A DNA stretch of 64,000 nt from Epiperipatus broadwayi (lineage: Eukaryota > Onychophora > Udeonychophora > Euonychophora > Peripatidae): assembly GCA_028023455.1 (NCBI GenBank), contig JAQFVV010006255.1, positions 6,866,501-6,930,500 on the forward strand, given 5' to 3'. This document shows positions 1 to 13,439 of this stretch, in pieces (position 1 is the stretch's first letter; the number at the start of each line of letters is the position of its first letter). A model generated the notes under the pieces. That model had not been told where the DNA came from. It was given only the letters and a program-made list of their open reading frames with translations, and searched no databases. The position numbers and the translations under genes were made by a program.

Positions 1-1920
1 TGTGTTTTATTTTTAATTAATATAGAACACTTGGAAGAGGTGTATCTACTTTTCCTTATATAAAGCATTAATTAACTAACATTATTTGATTTTTCTATTA
101 ACATTACTTTTATGTGTCTTATTAATAAATGTTTGATTTTTAAAAATAGAGATTATATTTGACGTGTTAATTGTTCTTAAGGTTTTATATATGTTAAATG
201 ATAATATATTATTTTTTAAAGATTAAGACTATTAAAAATTTATAATGGTCTGTTATAGATGGCAAAATGTCAGATAATTATTTGTGCATTCACAATATTT
301 AAATATCAACATTTAACACAATCTATATTTAATAATGAAATTTCCTGAATTATCAATTTCCATTTCTTTTCTTTGTCTTAATGTAAGATATCTCTTGTGA
401 TTTTAATTCAGTTATATGTGAAATAAATTTTTCAGTGTGCTTTACTTAAGAATTATTTTATAAAAATGTGACACAACTTTTTTTTTTTTTGTTAAGTTGT
501 GAATTTGATTTACTATCCAAATTAATCTGCCTTATATTATGAATTATCAAACTACAAGTTTATTTTTCAGAAATCATGTATTGCTGCAAATTATAATTTT
601 TTTTACAATATTTATTTCTTATACTATAGATTACTTTATAAGAAATTGTGATTCACATATATATTTTTATAATTAAAAGTTTTGGAATAAGAACTAATTT
701 ATTTTTAAGCTTTGTGTAAGCTGATCTCTATTGTCTATTAATTGTTAATTATTGATATTTTTTTTTGCTGAATATTTATTAATTACTTCTACTTGATTTT
801 TGTATTTTGTTTCTCCAAAATGATATTAAATGATTTTAACATATTCTTTTATATTCTGAGTCTTATATAGGTATGGAGAACAAAAATATAAAAATATTGA
901 ATATAAAAATTTAGTTAAATGTTCATTCATTATATTATGCTAATTATTCATATTACTATAATTACTTTTATGCATTTAATTTATTTAATTTTAATATCCA
1001 AAAATAATCTTTATTTAGCTATTTTTGATATACACAAAACAAAGAATCATATGACTCCCAGTTTAATTTAATGTTTGCATTTGGATTAGTAATTTATTCT
1101 ATTTATTCAGGCTTACAATAGATGGTCTTGAAGTAAAATAAAATGGATTACTGCTCCTAATGCAATTAAATATAACTAAGCATTTCCCCCACCCCACCCA
1201 CATATAGGTATAAAGATAAGCCACAAATACACAACCACAATTGTACTAAATTTATTTATTAAAAATTATATCATAATTAAAATTACATACTAAATAAATA
1301 TTTTATTAATTTAAAATCTAAAGTGATATATACAATACAATAATTTGTTTTTAGAACATTTTAGTTTAGGAACTATAAACTGAAAAGTATTTGTTTAAGC
1401 ATGAAAACAAATATTCTAACATTCATCTTTTGAACAAGAGGAAAGATATTCATTTTATAATATATTAGTTTATTTTAATATTATCTAGATTACTAAGTAG
1501 TTTTCTGAGTTCATAAAAATCATTCAATAGTGGTGATATTGTATCTTAAAAATAGGCAAATTGATATCAAAATTGTTTCCAATGAATATTAACAGATATG
1601 TGAATGCTAGTAGTGGAGATTCATTTTATAACTTTCTTGAATTAATAATTTGCTGAAATAGTTTTATAATAATCTCATTAAAAATTTTACAACATTTATA
1701 TTAATTGCATCTTGAAAAGAAAATCATGTAAGTAGGAATTTTAAATTATTAGTTATGGCTTCTTTAATATATATATATATATCAGGGATGAAGGCTTCAT
1801 GTATTGAACAAAATGAGTGCTTCTATAGAAGAATTCATTAAAAAGTTCAAAAGCTTTAACTAAAATTCAATTTTAAAAATTCACTAAAATATATACAAGT
1901 TGCACATACAAATGTAAAAA
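1..1920. other. AT-rich gene-free stretch
   Basis: This stretch is homopolymer-rich and TA-rich, with stop codons dense in all frames. I see no supported gene. A short piece near 1107-1175 (acaatagatggtcttgaag and following) resembles sequence at 47764-47830 and 61985-62060, so a decayed dispersed repeat is present. An acceptor-like tttttcag at about 560 is not followed by a convincing coding exon. Confidence 0.6.
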
Positions 1921-1921
1921 A

Positions 1922-2495
1922 ATTCTCTAAACTATTTTGCTAAACAAAAAAAGAAGAATGAATTATTCAAACTCATTATTTTTTGTATAGAATTTCTGTT
2001 GACTTTGAATTTTTTTTTACCAATAGTTGAATTGTTTTTATATAAGGCAAATAATGAGTTTGATCATCACATTATTCATTGATTATAAGAAGTTTAAACA
2101 ATGTTAAAGTTAAAACTTAAGAATGTTAAAAGCATTTGGAAAATAAAAATATCTTGATAATGTATTATCTATACTTAAACTAGCCACGGTCTGATTAACA
2201 GATAAGAGAGCTTCATATTTTTCTCTAAACTATTTTGTCAAACATCAAAAAGAAGAATGAACAATTCAAACTCATTTTTTGTATGGAATTTGTTAACTTT
2301 CAATTTTTTTTACCAACAGTTGAACTGTTTTTATATAAGACAAATAATGAGTTTAACCAAGGCATTATTCACATTATTTGTTGATTATAAGAAGTTTGAA
2401 CAATGCTAAAATGTAATTAATAATTAAAACTTAAGAATATTAAAAGCATTTAGAAAATAAAAATATTGATAAGAGAGTTCCAGATTTTTCTAGAT
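1922..2495. repeat. ~300 bp tandem duplication with internal inverted repeat
   Basis: Two diverged copies lie side by side, with matching landmarks about 298 bp apart: tctctaaactatttt at 1924 and at 2222, aagaagaatga, and ttataagaagttt followed by aaacttaagaat. Within each unit the motif aactcatt on the left is the inverse of aatgagtt on the right, for example near 1969-1986 and 2045-2062, so each unit can fold into a hairpin with a loop of roughly 60 bp. The copies differ by scattered substitutions and small indels, so the duplication is old. No coding capacity is visible. Confidence 0.75.
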
Positions 2496-2499
2496 GTGT

Positions 2500-5033
2500 G
2501 TAATATGTATATATTAGCTATTACTTAAAAATTATTGTGGCAAGTAAAATAAAAACATTATTAAAAAAGATTACGTAGTGTGCTTCTGTTCCTAAAAAAG
2601 TTACGCTTCGTCACTGATATATATATAGGAAATATAAACATTTAAATATTATAGTTTTATTTTTATTGCAACGTAAATTAAATGAGATTAAATTATTTAT
2701 TTCAATTAAAAAACGAAGTATATCTATATTGTGACATTTTGAATCAAGATAGGTGTTAAGAAATTTAACACAGCTTTTAGTAATCAAATTGTCATAATTA
2801 CATCTTCAAAATATTGAACTATAAATCATAACCCTAATATTGCTTTATTTTTTTTAAATTTGGGAATAATTATGGGTCTTCGAAATTTTTTGATTTTGTC
2901 AGAATAAGTTTGAATTCTGAGTATAATGGATAATGTAAATAAGAAAGCATCACTTTATATGCCTAATTTAAAGTAATTGAAAAAAAAAAAACATATAATA
3001 ATATTTGGATGTACTTTTTAAATAACAATTATACAATGATTTTTTTTCCAATTAATTTAAATTAGCCCTAGAAAGTGATGTTTTTACTGACAATCCCTTA
3101 CATAAATTATTGATATCTTTTTCTTTCTTTATAAAACATAAACTAAAACTTATCAACAATTCTCTTAGAATTGTTTTAATAATTTTTTTTATTTAATTAT
3201 ATGTAGAGAAAATAGCAATAAAAAGTTTTTTTTTTATCACAAGTATTTGATAATGTTCTTGTAAAATACTTGCCTTAGATCAGGTTTGAAATTTTTAATT
3301 CAAAAAAATTAATTCCCAAGAAAGTCTGATTGAATTGATTTAAAATTACAGAAAAATTTTTTAAGTTAATATTTTAAGTTTATAGATCTTTTTACTTTGT
3401 AATTTCAACACAGTACTTAAGTCTTACAATTCTTTAATTTATTTGTGTTAAATTCTTATAATTTCAACAATTCACATTTAATATAATTGTTATGAATATT
3501 TTTTTATATTTTTCTTTTTTTATAAATATATTTCACTGAGTTGCACTGCCAAAACTTTTTTATTGTTCATGAAATTATTTATTGTTGTAAACAACAATTT
3601 TCACTCTGTTATAGATATTATTAATGTCATTGAAAAAAATAATGAATTTTTAACATGTATAATAATAGAATGAAGATGATTATTTAAAACAATTGAAATG
3701 TTTCATATATAATAAAAAGCATATAAGTAAAAGGTTTTTTGATCATTTAATTTCTATTTGTGGTAGTAATAAAATCATTTACAGAGCTACAAACTTGTTC
3801 ATAAATTGGTTTTTAAACAATTAGGGCACCACTATTCAAAGAATTGTTATTATAAATGAAAAAATAAAAATCAGGAATAAATAAAATGAAATACTTTGGG
3901 ATTTAGTTATTGAACATTTTATTATTTGGAGTAGAACAAGAAAAAATATGTTAAAAACAAATCATATATCTATATCTTAAGAAGCAGATTCTTGAAAGAA
4001 AAAAAGAATAAATATATATTAAAATACATATACATTGCTGCATAATTAAAAAGATCAATATAGATATAAACTGAAATTAGTAGCTTTTATTGTGTAAATA
4101 TCTTATCGCTATATATAGAACAGATAACCTTGTTTTGCATACCAAATGTATTGAAAAATAAATTGTTTTAGATTTTAAAACATTTGAATACTTTTAATAC
4201 TTGAAATATTGATACTTAAAATGAATTTGCCTGTATAGTAGATGAAATAGTCATATTTTGAAGTCCTTATGTAAATCTTTTTTTAAAAAAGTAATAAATT
4301 ATTTTATGACCCAAAAAGCAGGCATGTCTAAAAAAAAAAACATTAGTAGAGAAGATATGTATTTTTTTCTTTTTAATTTTTCTAAATTTAAAAAAAAATT
4401 AAAACTAAAATATAAATTAAAATTATTCATCCACAAAGAATAAAAATATACATAAATGTGAACTCTCATTTATATATAGTTTTTCACTACAAATATCTAT
4501 TTCAAATAGATACTTATGATTTTGGTTTTGATTTTTTAAACTATCTCATTTGAGCTTTTATAATAGTGTAATGAGTAAAAATTTATTTTACTACCATTCT
4601 TTTTTTATAAGCAAGATTGGTTTACTTATTGACATGTCAGAAGATTACAAGTCTTCTCTTTTTATTGCCAAATTTATTGTTTAATTAATTTATATAATTA
4701 CTTAATAATTTAATTGTTGGAAAAATTGTTGCTTTTTTGAACATAGAAAAATTATCACTTTTTTAAAACCTAAATGTATCCAAAAAAAAAAAACAATAAT
4801 AAAAAATTTAATCTTCATGAAATATATAAAATATTTAAACATTAATTTGCATATTTCTTTCAGTGGATGTATATACAAAATCTTATCAAAATTACTTAAG
4901 TCTTTAAATTTATAATGAAGAAAATATTACACACTTCAGAGATCTTTATTAATATTTGTAAAAGACAAATATTCATAGGAATAAAAGTGCATTGTTTAGA
5001 ATTTTTGATCAAATCTTGTAGATATGTCTTTAG
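2500..5033. other. AT-rich gene-free stretch
   Basis: Long A and T runs dominate. The 61-codon open frame at 4258-4443 is made mostly of Lys, Phe and Asn codons, as expected by chance at this composition. It has no recognisable motif and I do not treat it as a gene. No RNA gene or repeat boundary was recognised. Confidence 0.5.
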
Positions 5034-5888
5034 TACCATGTTTCCCCAAAATAAAACATAACCAGAAAATTCACTCTAGCAAAATTTTTCTGGATGTTTA
5101 TAAGCCCTATTCCAAATGTAAGCGCTAGTTAAGAATTATAAAGGAATGAGTGTATAAATAAAGATCGACATAAATGCTACAGGTAAATTAAATGGTTCTT
5201 TTGTATTTTCAGTCAATGTAATTTTACCTGAATAGAAAAACAATTTATCACAAGTCAGTATGTCAGAGAAGTTATAATTTCATTTATATATATTTTAAGT
5301 ATTTATTGATAATTAATACTTAGATTTAAAATGCTCAATTTAGTTTTAGAGTTTCATCATGGCAGCATTCAAAATAAATAAAAAATAGTTTGATTGCTTA
5401 AACACTTTTTTTTCCTCCTAAAAGATTACAAATATCAAAAGTGATTTTAATAAAGTTTTTAGCTTTAGTTAAATCAATCTTTTTTTCTACATAAAAGTTT
5501 TTAAAAAGAATACAGAAATATTTTCTGAATTTTTTATTGCTTTTGTGTGGACAAACCATTCTTAACTGTAATCATTTTTGTTACCACTTCTTTCCCGTAA
5601 GATCTTCAATTAGAGTCTGATTTAATGATAAATTTAAAAGGAACAATATTCTGATCACCAGATAAGATGAGTGAAAAAAGAAAGAGCTATTCTGGTGAGT
5701 ACAAGAAAAAAATTATGGGAGGCTCCCGGGGTAAGAATCTTACAGCTTTCTGTAAAGAGAAAAAGTACTTCAATAAATGTATATTTTTGTACGTAAAAAA
5801 TATAACATTTCCAGAAAGTAAGCCCTATGGTGATTTTTAGAGCAAAAATTAATACAAGACCTGGTCTTATTTTTGGGGAAACATGGTA
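5034..5888 (+). mobile_element. pogo/Tigger-like MITE with TA target site
   Basis: The two ends are inverted copies of ccatgtttccccaaaa followed by an (a)taagac-like stretch (5036 inward and 5886 inward), each bordered by TA. This is the target duplication expected for the pogo branch of Tc1/mariner transposons. Subterminal motifs such as ataagccctat near the left end, and agcaaaaattaatac plus aagacctggtcttat near the right end, resemble a widely distributed Tigger-type MITE as I remember it. At 855 bp it is far too short for a full transposase. It keeps only the start of one, so it is an internally deleted, non-autonomous copy that would have needed transposase from elsewhere. The family assignment rests on the ends plus the residual reading frame. 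Confidence 0.82.
5667..5840 (+). pseudogene. N-terminal remnant of pogo-type transposase
   Basis: The frame starts at ATG 5667 and begins MSEKRKSYSGEYKKKI. This closely fits the basic start of the DNA-binding helix-turn-helix of pogo/Tigger transposases, which typically read RKRYS.EFK at this point. It stays open for 57 codons, but after about residue 35 it runs into the terminal sequence of the MITE (ESKPYGDF, then stop). The rest of the helix-turn-helix, the CENP-B-like domain and the DDE catalytic domain are absent. In the family this segment helps bind the transposon ends. Here it is inferred to be a leftover of an internal deletion. A small DNA-binding peptide cannot be excluded, but nothing in the sequence shows that it is made. 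Confidence 0.7.
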
Positions 5889-6569
5889 TTAAGATTTTCT
5901 TTTAATTATAAAATTTATTGAATAATATAATCATATAAGAGCTAGGGGGTCTATTTATTGCAAAATTCTATAGTTCCTTTATTTTTGTTCACCATACCTT
6001 AAATTTCTTTAATAATTCTAAAACAAACTTATCAATGAAGATTTATAAAAATTCTATATCATTTTTATAAAATATACAAGTTGATGTAATTATTGTATTC
6101 TGTGTATATTTTTAGGATTTTATCAACTATTATATATATATATTTTTAAATTCCACTTTGTAAATTTTGCTGTGTAATAATAAAGTGTTTAAACAAAAAT
6201 TATTATTTTTTTAATTTTGTTTTCTATTCAAATTTAAGAATGCATTTTATGTATTTTTATTTTAACTGTCAAAAATAAATTCTTATATTCAAGTATCAGT
6301 TTTTATTTCTAATCATTTGTATAGTCATATAATTTGTTACTTTTTTTCTCTCTTTATATTTTATTTTTTTTAAAAGTTTAAAGTAATAATATCACTTTTA
6401 AATAATGCAGTCACACATAATTTATTAAGCACTTCATTACATAAGTTAATTTTTGAGTGTTATATTCATTTATTTTTAAACTTTTTCTTATGTATGTAAA
6501 GATATAGAGAAAGTGAAGTTTTACACATTATGATTTATTATGGTTTATAAGTTGTTTACTATAATTTAC
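5889..6569. other. AT-rich spacer
   Basis: This is simple AT-rich sequence between two insertions, with TA runs (for example near 6133). No gene, RNA or repeat boundary is visible. Confidence 0.5.
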
Positions 6570-6583
6570 TTAAAACAGATTTA

Positions 6584-7012
6584 ATAACCAATCAGATCTT
6601 AAGCACTGGGACAGGGAATTTAACAAGAAAAGAGTGGATTCCACTCTCTTTGTTACTTGTCTTTCTATATATCCAAGCCAGTCCAAAGTACTTGTATCTG
6701 AGAGCGTGAATCTTAAATATCATCACACTTAATTGACTGAGTTCAAATTATAAACATACAGCGTGAAATCTTTCGATTTACTACGCAGTAGTTTTTCAAT
6801 GTTATAACTTTGCAGCAATATATGTAAATAATATTTTATAAAGCGCAGACGGTATTGAAAATTAAATTGAGAGAGTGCAAATTTCTCAAGTGCTTGTGAA
6901 CCCCTGTCCCAGTGCTTAAGATCTGATTGGTTACTAATAGTCACAAGCGCTTGAGAAATTTGCACTCTCTCAATTTAATTTTCAATACCATCTGCACTTT
7001 ATAAAATATTAT
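6584..7012. mobile_element. inverted-repeat insertion with 14 bp target duplication
   Basis: The perfect 14 bp direct repeat ttaaaacagattta occurs at 6570-6583 and again at 7013-7026, bracketing a 429 bp insertion that is less AT-rich than its surroundings. Inside, the segment caatcagatcttaagcactgggacaggg at the left edge (about 6588-6617) is the inverse of a segment at about 6901-6930, and two longer arms follow it. A 14 bp duplication is too long for common DNA transposases and fits target-primed insertion. No reading frame is conserved. The 78-codon minus-strand frame at 6729-6965 runs through the palindrome and is a by-product. The family is not recognised. Confidence 0.7.
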
Positions 7013-7013
7013 T
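6827..7013. repeat. 73 bp inverted repeat (hairpin)
   Basis: The left arm 6827-6899 and right arm 6941-7013 are reverse complements with about three mismatches, separated by a 41 bp loop. The arms contain gagagagtgcaaatttctc and its inverse. The loop itself pairs with the left edge of the enclosing insertion, so two nested foldbacks can form. The right arm ends where the 14 bp target duplication begins. Confidence 0.85.
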
Positions 7014-7026
7014 TAAAACAGATTTA

Positions 7027-8900
7027 TAATCTTAAAAATATTAATCTTTAAGAAAATTTTGAGTTTGTTAGAATTAGTATATTCGTTTGTGTTCTATTTG
7101 TGCATTGCAATTGATTTTCAAAAAAAAAAAAAAACCCATAAGAACACCTTTGACTTCCTTATAAATTACAGCAAAAATAAGTTTTTCATCAAAAAAGCAG
7201 GCCAGTAATTATATTTCCAAATAGATGACTATTAAATTAAGCTTTCAAGTACCAAATCAGTTTTTATAAAAAATATATGACTAACATTCCTATAAGCAAT
7301 TGAAAATAACACTTTTTTAATGTTGATTTAGCTTCGATTTTAACTTCTTTTTCTCGCAGTGACTTATTGCTACTTCTTGGGGGAGTTATATATTTGATGT
7401 TTTCTAACACTTGTGACTAGAAACTGTATTTCACCTTCAATTGACTTAATTTTAGCTGCAAAAGATTTCATAAATATAACTTCAAATAATTATGTTTGAT
7501 TCTAACAAAAGGAAATTCTGTGTGACTGAAATTGTTTTATATCTCTTTATATTTCCTGTCATCTACATCATATTTTGTATTGGCTGAAATCAAAAAATGC
7601 TATTTTCCCCCAAACATTGACTTATTAAAATATATATATATTTTTAAAATCAATCTTTGATTAATGACTCATTTAATTAATAAATTGAATACAAAAAAAA
7701 AAAAGGTAAATTATAATTACATTTTCTTAACTTTGAAGAAAATTTTAGTTTATAAAAATTAAAGTTTAAAAAATTGATTCTTAAAATTAGCTTTAACTAA
7801 ATTAACTATTAAAGAAAAATAAATTATTTATTTTATAAACAAACAGATTCATTTCATAATGTCTATTTTTTCAATCCAAACATTATTTTCAATATAAATT
7901 TAATTACATTAAATTGCATGTGAAATATGAATTTTATAAGGAATAGTTTATTTTATCATTGACAAATTTGCCCAGCATCAAAAAATCCTATATAATTTCT
8001 CTACTTTGCTTTATACAACAATAAATATTAATTTTAATCAATTTGTCATATATTTTTTTTAATTACTTCACATTCAGGTTATTTACTGAGGTCAATTTGA
8101 TTAAATTCTTAAGTTTATTCAAATATTTTAGAACTTGTGAAATAATTGCTTCCATAGTAAGTTTTCTTTATATTTTAAAATATATAATTTTTCATATATG
8201 CATATATATTTATTTAGATATATATTTGTTATTAATACAGTTTTTAATTTAGAATATATGCCATATGGGTTAATATATAAAGTTAGCAATAACTTTCAGT
8301 GGGCATACTCGATCTTTAATTTTTATTTATTGGCTGATTTTTGCTATTTCAATTTCCATAACTTTTTTTCTCTTTCAGTTCAATGTATAACTTTTAAATC
8401 CATTTTCTCTAGTCACTAGTTCTTTCCATATCTTTTTTTTTTTTTTTAGTTTAATCATAAAACACTTTTCTACATTTTCTCTAATCACTAGCTCTTATAA
8501 CACTACCATTATATTTTATATAACCATAACAAATAGATTTTTGTCTTGATGAGATAATTTAATTTCATAAAGGATAATATTAAAAGATTCAGAATTCAAT
8601 TTTTGAGCAAACATATACACTTAACAATTCCTGGACAAAATTGGCAGAAATATCTATTAAAGAGAAAATTCTCTTTGTTTTTTTAGCAGTTCAATGATCA
8701 TTTTGAAATCTAATTATAATTAAAATTTATTCCTAAATTTGGTATAAATATCCAATTCCCTGCAAATTACCAGGTAATGCTAAAAACGCATTTTAAAAGT
8801 AGAGAGAGAGAAAAAAAGGTGAAAGTAAAACATCTGAGTTGTATGTTCACAAATTTGTATGAATATATTGCTAATATGTACATCCATTATACTAAACAGT
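7027..8900. other. AT-rich gene-free stretch
   Basis: No supported gene. Two overlapping open frames at 8043-8419 consist mainly of Phe, Tyr, Ile and Leu codons, and I reject them as composition-driven. A short imperfect direct repeat (cattttctctagtcactag and cattttctctaatcactag) lies at about 8400-8420 and 8474-8495. Confidence 0.5.
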
Positions 8901-8904
8901 CACC

Positions 8905-9080
8905 ACTCCTCCAATTAAAAGAATATACAAATACAACTTTTTAGTTATATACAACATTTATATATGAAACCACCCTATCCCTCCAATTAAAAGACTATAT
9001 AAATATAGAATTACTTTTTAGTTATAAGTATATATGTTTATCTCAACCCTCTAATTAAAAGAATATATAAACTTTTTTAA
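8905..9080. repeat. three degenerate ~70 bp tandem units
   Basis: Three units share a block reading approximately cctccaattaaaagaatata followed by ttttagttata, at about 8907, 8975 and 9047. The last is incomplete. The units vary by indels, so this is an old short tandem array. No coding or RNA signature accompanies it. Confidence 0.65.
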
Positions 9081-9089
9081 AAATTGCAT

Positions 9090-10860
9090 TAAAACGGTAA
9101 AAAAATTTAAGGTACTTGGAAAATCTAAAATATATAGAAATCATGTATGTGTTTTTACATCATGGATTTTTAAAATGTTACAACTGCACACTTTATTAAG
9201 AATAGAATAGAAAAAAAAAGCTATAATAAAAATTCAAATTAAAGAATTAGACTTGCCAACTTCACATATAAAAAAAATAAACAGTTGTGTAATGTTTATC
9301 GAAGAAGGCATTCAGTCATATATATTCATTTTATGATCAAAGATTAACTTGATTATAAAATAAGTATTGCAGCAATTCACCTCTTCATACAAAAATATGA
9401 CTAATAATAAAGTACATCAATAAGGTACATATTTTCAAGTGAGAGTTTTTTTTTATAATTATATATATATGTTAAACATCTTATGGAGTATATCCCCTTG
9501 AGCCCTTAAGTGCCCCTGCTCAAAATTTTTGACATTCGATCACATTTGCACATAAACGATATATGTCACACTAAACTGAATACTAATTTGTAAAGTTCTA
9601 GTTTTTTTTAAAAAAAAAGTTATTATTTAATATAAATAAAAATACTTAACAAAATTAGGTTATTAAAAAATTCATATTACAAATATTAAAATACATTTCA
9701 CTTTACAATTAAGTATGTATGTTTTGCATCAGAACTCTTTAAAATAAAAACATATCACAATATAAAAGAAAAAAAATCTTTATTTAATAATTGTTAATAT
9801 CTGTTAAAGTTGCAAAGATCTTAAATAATCTTACCAAAACTTTTTCATTATATCTTAATTTTCTCAGCTATAATAAAATAAAATATTAATTCAAAAATGA
9901 AATTATACTCTGGATGTGAAATAAAACATCTCTTAAAAGCCCCTTTTGCATTACAGTCGTGGACAAATCAGATTTACCTTGCATGGAAAGTTTGCCACAA
10001 AAATATTAAATTACAAAAGAATTTATAATTATTATTCAATTATCTATTTTAAGAAATATAAATTTTGTAGTTTATTCTAATTGCATAGTTGGATAAACAT
10101 CAACAAGAAACATAATTAAAAAAATTATTGATAATTCTTCACTTTATGAATATCCACATTAATAAATTATAAAGCCATTTTTCATATCAAAAAACTTTCA
10201 ACAGTTTATCTATTCAAAATTGCAATCTAGAAATTTTTGATTAAAAGTACTTAATTTTCAGTATTTATTATCTCCATATCTTTTTTTGCTTTAATTATGT
10301 AAACTTTCATTTTTTCAATAGTAGTGAAGCACAATCTAGAGATTCCCTCATGAGTAAAGTTTTCTCTCATGAAGCCTTTACACATGTTTGTCTATTCTCC
10401 CATTATAAATTATTTCCGAGTCTGCTACATAGGCAAAGTTACACTTTTTTTTTTTACGAAAAAAAAACGAGTCATTCAAAAATGCTAGAGTCAAGAACGC
10501 CAAAAAAAAAGTATTTTTATTTTATCTGCTTTTTTCATTTCAAATATAATGGGAGATTAATATCTTGAATAAACTGGCTTATTCAACACTAAATCATAAA
10601 ATCGATGGATTTTTTTGTTCATTATTAAGATCTTATTTTTTTAATGATTTCTCTCATTATTTTATTCCCAAGTATAACTTGATATAATTATCAAATAACA
10701 TATATTGTATTGATCAGACCAAGGATGTTTCAATGATTTACATTATATATAATTTATATGGATGCCGACTTTCAATATCTGGAAATAAACTGGCACATAA
10801 GTTTTTAACAATATTTTATTAAACAGAATAATGATGATCACCACACACAGTCCTTATCAT
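9090..10860. other. AT-rich gene-free stretch
   Basis: No supported feature. The 72-codon open frame at 10350-10568 is interrupted by long A and T runs and has no recognisable motif. Confidence 0.45.
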
Positions 10861-10869
10861 GAAGAACAC

Positions 10870-12992
10870 AGGATAGTGAATGAATGTAGACCATATAATA
10901 TTACATTTAAAGAGGCTAACACATAATTGTTTTAAAACAATACAATTGTTAGCATATAAATCACTTTTGTTTTAACAAAGTCTTTCTCCTCTTAATTTTA
11001 TTTCACATGCATGCAGGAAAACAATAATTACTTATGAGGTTTGTTGCTAAAATTTAATCTGAATCTTGCATTGCATTTTAATATTAATAGTTACATAATC
11101 GAGTACATTTGCCTTACAGCAAACTTCTAACCTTTAATAAATTTAAAATATAACTACAAGAATAAACACATATACTAAGTTTCCTAGTATTCAAACAGGC
11201 AAAACTCTTCATACAGTATTGCCACTCAGTGCAAGCCAGAATAATCAATGGATGCCAGAAGTCTTGTGCATAAAATCCCAATCTAGTGCCTACTCATCCA
11301 ATATCCCCAGACTAGTTTCTGACTTGTGGTCTTCATCAGTGAGGAGCCTTGGATCTGAGAGCACTGCACCTAGATCTTAGGATCTAATGTAACCCTCTAA
11401 CATTCCTTTTATCTCAACTACAAAACTATGAGTTTTAAATTGAAGAACAATATTTTCAATCCAAGCTAATGAGCTTATATAGTCATATAGGTCTGAACTC
11501 AGTTCAGTACCTATACATTTTGGTGTCTTTGGTTCTTTAATAACCATAGCCACCACTATCCTATTAGGCAGGATTGGTTTTAAGCCAATAAACATCACAT
11601 GATCACCATTCCTTATACTTATTTATAACATATTCTAACAGGCAAAACTCTCCATACAGTATTGCCAGTTAGTGCAATCCAGATCCAAGGCTCCTCACTG
11701 ACAAAGACCACAAGCCAGAAAGTGACCTGGGGATATTGGATAAATATGCATTAGTTAGGGATTTTACACCCAAGCCTTCTGGCATCCATTGACTACTCTG
11801 GCTTGCACTGAGTGGCAATACTATATGGAGAGTTTTGCCTGTTTGAATAACAGTTATAAGCAAGCATAAGAAATGGTGATCATGTGTTGTTTATTGGCTT
11901 AAGTTTCCTAGTATAGACACTTGCATATACTTAATGGGATAAACGTAACACTACACCTTTATACAACAATAGCTATAAGGAATGGCCATTTTAAGGTCCT
12001 AAACCCAAGTTAATAAAACTATAACTTCTACAGGAATGACTCATTTTGAGTCTGATTCCTAATTTATTAAAACAAAATGAATCCTCCCATATGGATACAG
12101 TTATATTTAAACTATTCAACAATAAACATGAGCAAAATCTAATTCTCCACATCAAATGCAGGATTAATTATGAGAAAATGAAGCCAATGGATACAGCTAA
12201 ATCATAAATTAAAAGCTATTAATAATTATTTACCCTAATTATTTAACACTTAGACAATTTATGCATAAATACATTACATTTAAAATGAATATTACATTTC
12301 CATTATCATTTATTTATGACTTTAAACTGACAATTTCTACAAAATAACATTTAGTTACATATTAAAAAAGTTATTTACAAAATATTAAATTAACATATAC
12401 ATGTAATACAGAGCAAATTTATTTTTTCCTTTTTTCACCACTGCATTAAAATGCATTTAACTTTTGCTTCCTGTTTTAAACTGCTCATAAGATAAAATGT
12501 AACATATTAGTATTAAACATAAACAAAATATTGAAGATAAAGTCTCTTTTAGACATAAAACAATGCAATATAAACATATTTTTTCTTTCCAATGGGAAGT
12601 ATTAAACAATTCATATAAGGCCATAATATGCTTTAATAATCTCAACTTTGCAATTTGAAATAAGAATTTCATTTTCATTAGGTTTACTCAAACATGGCAT
12701 ATTAAATTTCTCAGATGTCTAGGTTAGATTAGCAGGTGATTTTTTTTATTCACTAAGCATAATAAGGTCCAATGTGGTTTGAATAAAGTGAGAATCCAGT
12801 CTGAATGCAATAAGAAAATGTTTTTTATAAGTTATTTTGTTTTTAACAGCTAATTCCAGTTTTTTAATGCAGATTGATTAATAATTTGCAGAACACTTTA
12901 ATTTGTAATACATTTTTTGACAAGAAAATTTTAAATATTTTTAATTTTTTTTCTCATCGAAATGAATGATACATTACTCATTTCAAATTCTC
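10870..12992 (-). repeat. family A long repeat, left copy (probable 3' LTR)
   Basis: This copy is colinear with 15110-16591 once a 709 bp insertion at 11191-11899 is removed. Shared blocks run from tgtagaccata through actcatttcaa at the inner end. The element is read on the minus strand, so this is the downstream LTR. Near the inner edge the minus strand reads tgaaatgagtaat in both copies, which may be the LTR start. The left boundary is approximate. Confidence 0.6.
11191..11899. mobile_element. compound hairpin element, copy 1, with 15 bp target duplication
   Basis: The insertion is bracketed by the perfect direct repeat taagtttcctagtat at 11176-11190 and 11900-11914. The sister LTR at about 15480-15505 has the site once and unfilled, which confirms the edges. 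It contains modules shared with four other loci: the end block aggcaaaactctccatacag; a gatccaaggctcctcactga block; a block reading accaaagacaccaaaa on the other strand; and the hairpin block acatcacatgatcaccat. The part from 11576 to 11903 is itself an inverted-repeat unit with aagccaataaaca and its inverse at its ends. No reading frame is conserved. The 64- and 73-codon frames here follow the repeat, not a gene. Confidence 0.82.
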
Positions 12993-13439
12993 AAACATTG
13001 TAACAACAAAAAAGATTGTAGTTGTGTTTTCCAAAACACATTTTATTCTTATTGGTAGTTTTCCTGGACAGTAGATTGACTGCACTGATAATGTTGTTTC
13101 ACTCCTGTTTGTAGCTAGTGGTACTTTATCCTAAGGCTTCCATATATAAGAAAAGTGGGAGTGTATTTTCTTTCTCTTTCTCTAGGGGTTAAATAATATC
13201 TAAGTCCAGGTAATTGAAGAATTCTCTACTGATCAGATTTGTTAAAATTTACAGAACAAGTGCTGGTATAATGTGATTCATAATAATTTACATGGATAAG
13301 ACATTTCCAAGTATATGGCCTCAAATAGATCTGCCATTCTTTCTATAGTCAGCAAGTTATTAGTCAACATGTTATGCTTTATAAGACAAATATGCTCTCT
13401 GATGGAAAAAAACTGTAAGTGCTCTTAATTTTGCCACCT

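Noticed and set aside
8043-8419. Overlapping hydrophobic open frames resembling membrane proteins
   Set aside because: At this AT content, random sequence yields Phe/Tyr/Ile/Leu-rich frames. There are no motifs, no splice context and no codon balance.
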